The notes under the pieces were generated by a model. The model did not search any database. It had not been told where the DNA came from and saw only the letters and a list, made by a program, of their open reading frames with translations. A stretch of 64,000 nucleotides of DNA from Dermatemys mawii (taxonomy: Eukaryota > Chordata > Testudines > Dermatemydidae), in assembly GCA_007922305.1 (NCBI GenBank), contig ML677386.1, forward strand, positions 13,745,830-13,809,829, in the 5' to 3' direction. This document shows positions 61,354 through 64,000 of this stretch, piece by piece. The stretch's first letter is position 1; every line of letters starts with the position of its first letter. The position numbers were made by a program, and so were the translations under genes.

Positions 61354-63093
61354 TCAGAGATTAGAATATGTCCGGATCTCTGAGTCTCCAGTGCCCTCAG
61401 AGTTGCCGTGTCCCCCAAATCCCATTTGCAGAGGGCAATAAGGCATGTTATTAGGGGTTGAGTGCAGTGGATAAGGGTCTTGGGTTTGAGGGCTGTTCGG
61501 TGAAGACAGAGGGGTTGGAGGCAGCTGTGGGTGTTGATAACCGGATAGCTGATGATAGTGGCCTGGAGGGTACAGAGGGCCAGAAGGGGAAGGGTTTTGG
61601 GGCAAATGATAAAGGGGGCGGAGAGCGCGGTGCTTCTCCTCCTGAAGGGTGGCAGTCCGCTCATAGTCTGCAATTGAAGCTGCAGTAATGAGAGCAGCTT
61701 ATCGGTGCTTTTCCGCCGGTGACTCTTCTTCTCCTGCCGCACCTTCTCCCTCAACTTGCTCTCGTTCTCCCTCCACCTCTGTGCAATTCAATTCTCCATT
61801 ACAGCCTGTTGCATTACTTGCTGTACTAGAGCCTCTTTGCTCTTTTGTGGCCTCTTCCTCAGTCACCTCAGCCTGTCAGCTGCTGCTAACAGCGATGGCA
61901 CAAGGCTCAAGGTCCATGCTTCTAAAAGAAAAAGATACATGTAACAGTGGCTCCGTTGTAAACAGCAGACATGCCTATGATTCCCCCGCATTCCCCGTTT
62001 GCTTGTCCCGCAGAGAGCACACAGACAACAACGGAGCCCTTGCCATGGTGAGTCCTTTCCAGAGGCAGGGGGAATGATTGTTCCCCTGCCGTGCTGTGCT
62101 GTGGCGGGGGGCGGGGAGTGCCAGGAAGTGGCGGGAGCCCTACTCTGAACACTGTCCCAACATTCTCCGTAGGTGTTTGTCCTGGAAGATATCTCGCTGC
62201 TGCGGGTCACCGAGGAAGAAAGGGAGGGCTTTCTAATGAGATGTGGCTTCTGCCCAGGGCCATATGCAGCTTGCCTCTATGCAGCAATGCTCCCCCCACC
62301 CATCGTAGCACAGTGGCGGGGACTAGTGACTGTGACCGGGACGGGGGCCACCCTGGCTCTCCCGGGAAACCTGCACAGGCGCATTGCAAGCATTCTTATT
62401 GAGACCTTTGAAGAGATTACTGATGACGATTACCGCGATGTGATAGACTACATCAGTGCACTATTCCACATGTAGGCAAGCATGCAAGCATCCCTGTCCA
62501 CCGCAAGCTGCCTGCCTTCCCCATAGAAAAGTGGTTTTACCTCCGCAATCCGCTGCTGTGCTGCCCCCTGCAACCGCCGGACACTGTGGCTGGCTGCCCT
62601 CCTCCTCGCTTGAGAACAGCTCCTGGCTCCATGCGTCCTGGGACTGCTCTGTGCCCTGGGTTGCTGCCGCCTCCTCTTCTTCATCATCCTCCTCTTCGTC
62701 CTCCTCCTTCTCACCCCCCCCTTCACTGGTGGGCTGGGAAGTGTCCGTGGTGGTCGATGGAGTGCATGTAGGATCACCACCAAGTATCGCGTCCAACTCT
62801 TTATAAAATCTGCAAGTCACCGGGGCTGCCCCGGAGTGGCCATTTGCCTCGCGGGCTTTGCGATACGCATTCCTAAGCTCCTTTACCTTAACACGGCACT
62901 GCAGAGTGTCCCGCTTATGGCCTCTTTCCGACAAGGCCTGTGATATCTGCCCATAGGTATCAAAATTCCTGCGGCTAGACCGCAGCTGAGACTGAACAGC
63001 CTCTTCCCCTCAACAGCTGATGAGGTCCAGCACCTCGCTATTGCTCCATGCTGGGGCTCACCTATTGTGAGGAAGCATGGCATGTGGAGGCAT
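61354..63093 (-). pseudogene. Myb/SANT-like DNA-binding protein of Harbinger, two exons, broken
   Basis: Exon 1 runs from ATG at 63,093 to 62,541. The intron is 62,540-61,922 with GT (GAG/GTAAAACC) and AG ends (a pyrimidine run then TTTTAG). Exon 2 is 61,921-61,354. The phase is consistent: one base is left over in exon 1. Codons about 13-105 form a Myb/SANT-like domain (APAWSNSEVLDLIS, then a stop where Trp is expected, then GEEAVQSQLRSSRRNFDTYG and CRVKVKELRNAYRK). An acidic run follows at about residues 126-140. Exon 2 encodes a helix-prone segment (KEALVQQVMQQAVMEN, KLREKVRQEKKSHRRK) and a Pro/Ser-rich tail ending DSEIRTYSNL. In-frame stops occur at 63,058, 63,010, 61,863 and 61,788, and the coding frame switches near 61,660-61,700. 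Known partners of this kind bind subterminal DNA and bring the transposase to the ends. Confidence 0.85.
62045..62475 (+). CDS. Unrecognised 101-aa protein in the Myb intron, opposite strand
   Basis: I do not recognise this protein. ATG at 62,045-62,047 lies in a strong start context (TTGCCATGG) and is followed at once by a GTGAGT donor (62,048). An acceptor, CTCCGTAG, ends at 62,172. Joining the two gives a frame from the ATG through 62,173-62,475 with no stop until TAG. The frame starts FVLEDISLLRVTEEE, has a Cys pair in RCGFCPGPYAACLYAAMLPP, then LHRRIASILIETFEEITDDD and ends YISALFHM. Upstream, a good acceptor (TTGCTTGTCCCGCAG, to 62,013) suggests a 34-nt leader exon. It sits wholly inside the 619-nt Myb-like intron. 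It is intact, while both standard genes of the element are damaged. It could be a third element gene, a captured host fragment, or chance. No membrane segment or signal peptide is seen. Confidence 0.45.
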
Positions 63094-63299
63094 GATCAAT
63101 CAGAATGATCACCTGCAAGGATTCCCTGAGAGCACGCCACGCTTCGCTGGAGCAAGCAGAAAGGGGATTTTGAAATTTCCCTGGAAATTTAAAGGGCGGG
63201 TCTGACGTGTGGTCACCTGAGGACAGGACAAAAGAGTTTGCAAGTGATGACCAGAGTGGCTCGGATGGGAATTATGGGACGGGCTGGAGGCCAATTAAT

Positions 63300-63500
63300 G
63301 CGCAGTGGGTGTCCACATTCTCGCTGTAGCGCTACAGCAGCTGCGCTACAGCCCTTATTCCCCGTGTGGAGGTGGATTACCAGGAGCGCTATAACTCCAC
63401 GGTTATAGCACTCTACATGCTTTACCAGTGTGGACAGGTAGTAGGTTATAGCGCTCCTGGGGGCTTTATAGCGCTATAAAGTGCCAGTGTAACCAAGGCT
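63300..63500 (+). repeat. Right terminal/subterminal region of Harbinger
   Basis: It contains GTAGCGCTAC, GAGCGCTATAAC, GTTATAGCAC, GTTATAGCGCTCC and the palindrome TTTATAGCGCTATAAA, then the terminal repeat ending AACCAAGGCT. Motif spacing mirrors the left end. The same block, diverged, forms 14,500-14,645. Confidence 0.65.
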
Positions 63501-63503
63501 TTA

Positions 63504-63641
63504 GTTGTCATTTTACCAAGCTATACCTCTCTCTTTGATTCAACCTCTTGCAGGTCATTCCTTCCAGTACATTTATCATATTTATTTCCTTTATCTGGAT
63601 CCTCTCCAAAATGTGGTTTTCCCTATAGTCAGTCTCTCTTT

Positions 63642-63690
<49 letters not shown>

Positions 63691-64000
63691 CCATTCCCCC
63701 TTTCACCCACTATGCCAGCAATAGGGAGGGGGTGTATCATATATGCCTCTGCATTAGTTCTACACCACTGCAGGATCATTTTTGTCCTGGATGATACTCC
63801 ATGGCCAATAAGACAAGATTTACAATCAAAGTGCACTGACAGTACAGCAGAAGGGTCCTTCCTGCACAGTGACTAGACATTCAATTTCTTAGATGGATCG
63901 CAGCAAGAACACTGAATCAAAGTTCCTCTGGAAGTTTTCTTCCTAACTTACTTTTTAAATCTCCTTCCACTTTATTTTAATTTGTTTGTTGTTTCTCATA
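63504..64000. other. Unassigned sequence around a microsatellite
   Basis: Besides the CA repeat there is no feature. The plus frame at 63,505-63,876 is open mainly because of the repeat. Confidence 0.45.
63644..63689. repeat. (CA)n microsatellite, about 23 units
   Basis: An uninterrupted CA run of about 46 bp preceded by TCTCTCTTTCT. It is likely length-polymorphic. Confidence 0.95.

Larger units (their letters stand above)
59518..63500 (+). mobile_element. PIF/Harbinger DNA transposon, full-length, TTA TSD
   Basis: The 3,983-bp element lies between TTA at 59,515-59,517 and TTA at 63,501-63,503. Its ends, GGGCATGGTTACGCTTAC and GTGTAACCAAGGCT, form imperfect terminal inverted repeats matching the non-autonomous copy at 13,949. 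Both genes of a canonical PIF/Harbinger are inside, a plus-strand DDE transposase and a minus-strand Myb/SANT-like protein, in convergent orientation. A third frame sits in the Myb intron. All conserved parts are in place, but the transposase has one stop and the Myb-like gene several lesions, so this copy is dead, though recently so by its appearance. It is G+C-richer than the surroundings. Confidence 0.93.

Noticed and set aside
61458..62077. Plus ORFs opposite Myb-like exon 2
   Set aside because: They run antisense to the Myb-like second exon and its coding helical and Pro/Ser regions. No splice model or motif supports them.
62456..62806. Ser/Pro-rich plus ORF of 116 codons
   Set aside because: It is the antisense of the acidic Glu/Asp run in Myb-like exon 1, which yields Ser-rich codons on the other strand.
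63505..63876. 123-codon plus ORF
   Set aside because: Open largely because the CA microsatellite encodes alternating His-Thr. Not a gene.
1..64000. CRISPR array, operon, rRNA or phage features
   Set aside because: None is present. Repeat types and base composition are those of a vertebrate nuclear genome.

Overview
The window reads as non-coding nuclear DNA from a turtle, most likely a cryptodire. The call rests on repeat content. There is a tRNA-headed tortoise-type Pol III SINE (32,225-32,400, minus), several CR1 LINE subfamilies with turtle-like 3' ends, older amniote MIR-like SINEs, and many short hAT- and PIF/Harbinger-type DNA transposons with intact target-site duplications (TSDs). 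I found no exon of a recognisable host gene, no rRNA and no functional tRNA. Long open frames outside mobile elements look like chance ORFs, so the window is probably intergenic or deep intronic.

Layout. 0-2.2 kb: an ERV-type LTR on the minus strand followed by probable internal sequence, then a hAT-like fragment. 5.0-5.5 kb: a MITE with a perfect 27-bp terminal inverted repeat, then a SINE-type insertion that folds into a near-perfect hairpin and carries a 12-bp TSD. 13.9-14.6 kb: a 697-bp non-autonomous Harbinger with TTA TSD. 17.5 kb: a 105-bp hAT MITE. 20.1-20.7 kb: a second LTR. 22.8 kb: a MIR-like SINE. 23.7 kb: a CR1 3' end. 31.6-33.0 kb: two hAT-like MITEs flanking the tortoise SINE. 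35.5-36.2 kb: an old CR1. 37.2-38.2 kb: a 1-kb DNA element. 40.7-44.7 kb: a large minus-strand CR1 with a duplicated 3' segment and a nested 660-bp LTR. 50.6-53.2 kb: a MITE split by a chimeric CR1, with a hAT element inserted at its right edge. 58.7-59.1 kb: another hAT element.

The main feature is a 3,983-bp PIF/Harbinger transposon (59,518-63,500) flanked by TTA. It holds a plus-strand DDE transposase with one in-frame stop and all three catalytic acidic residues. It also holds a minus-strand, two-exon Myb/SANT-like DNA-binding partner broken by several stops and a frame switch. Inside the Myb intron, on the opposite strand, lies a 101-codon frame that becomes a complete start-to-stop ORF when a 125-nt GT-AG intron is removed. 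I do not recognise that third protein, and it is the best candidate here for something undescribed.

How these work together: in known PIF/Harbinger elements the transposase and Myb-like protein cooperate, with the Myb-like protein binding subterminal DNA. Both ends of this element carry repeated TATAGC-type motifs. The 697-bp copy at 13.9 kb shares about 170 bp of left end and a comparable right end, so it is a plausible substrate of the same machinery.
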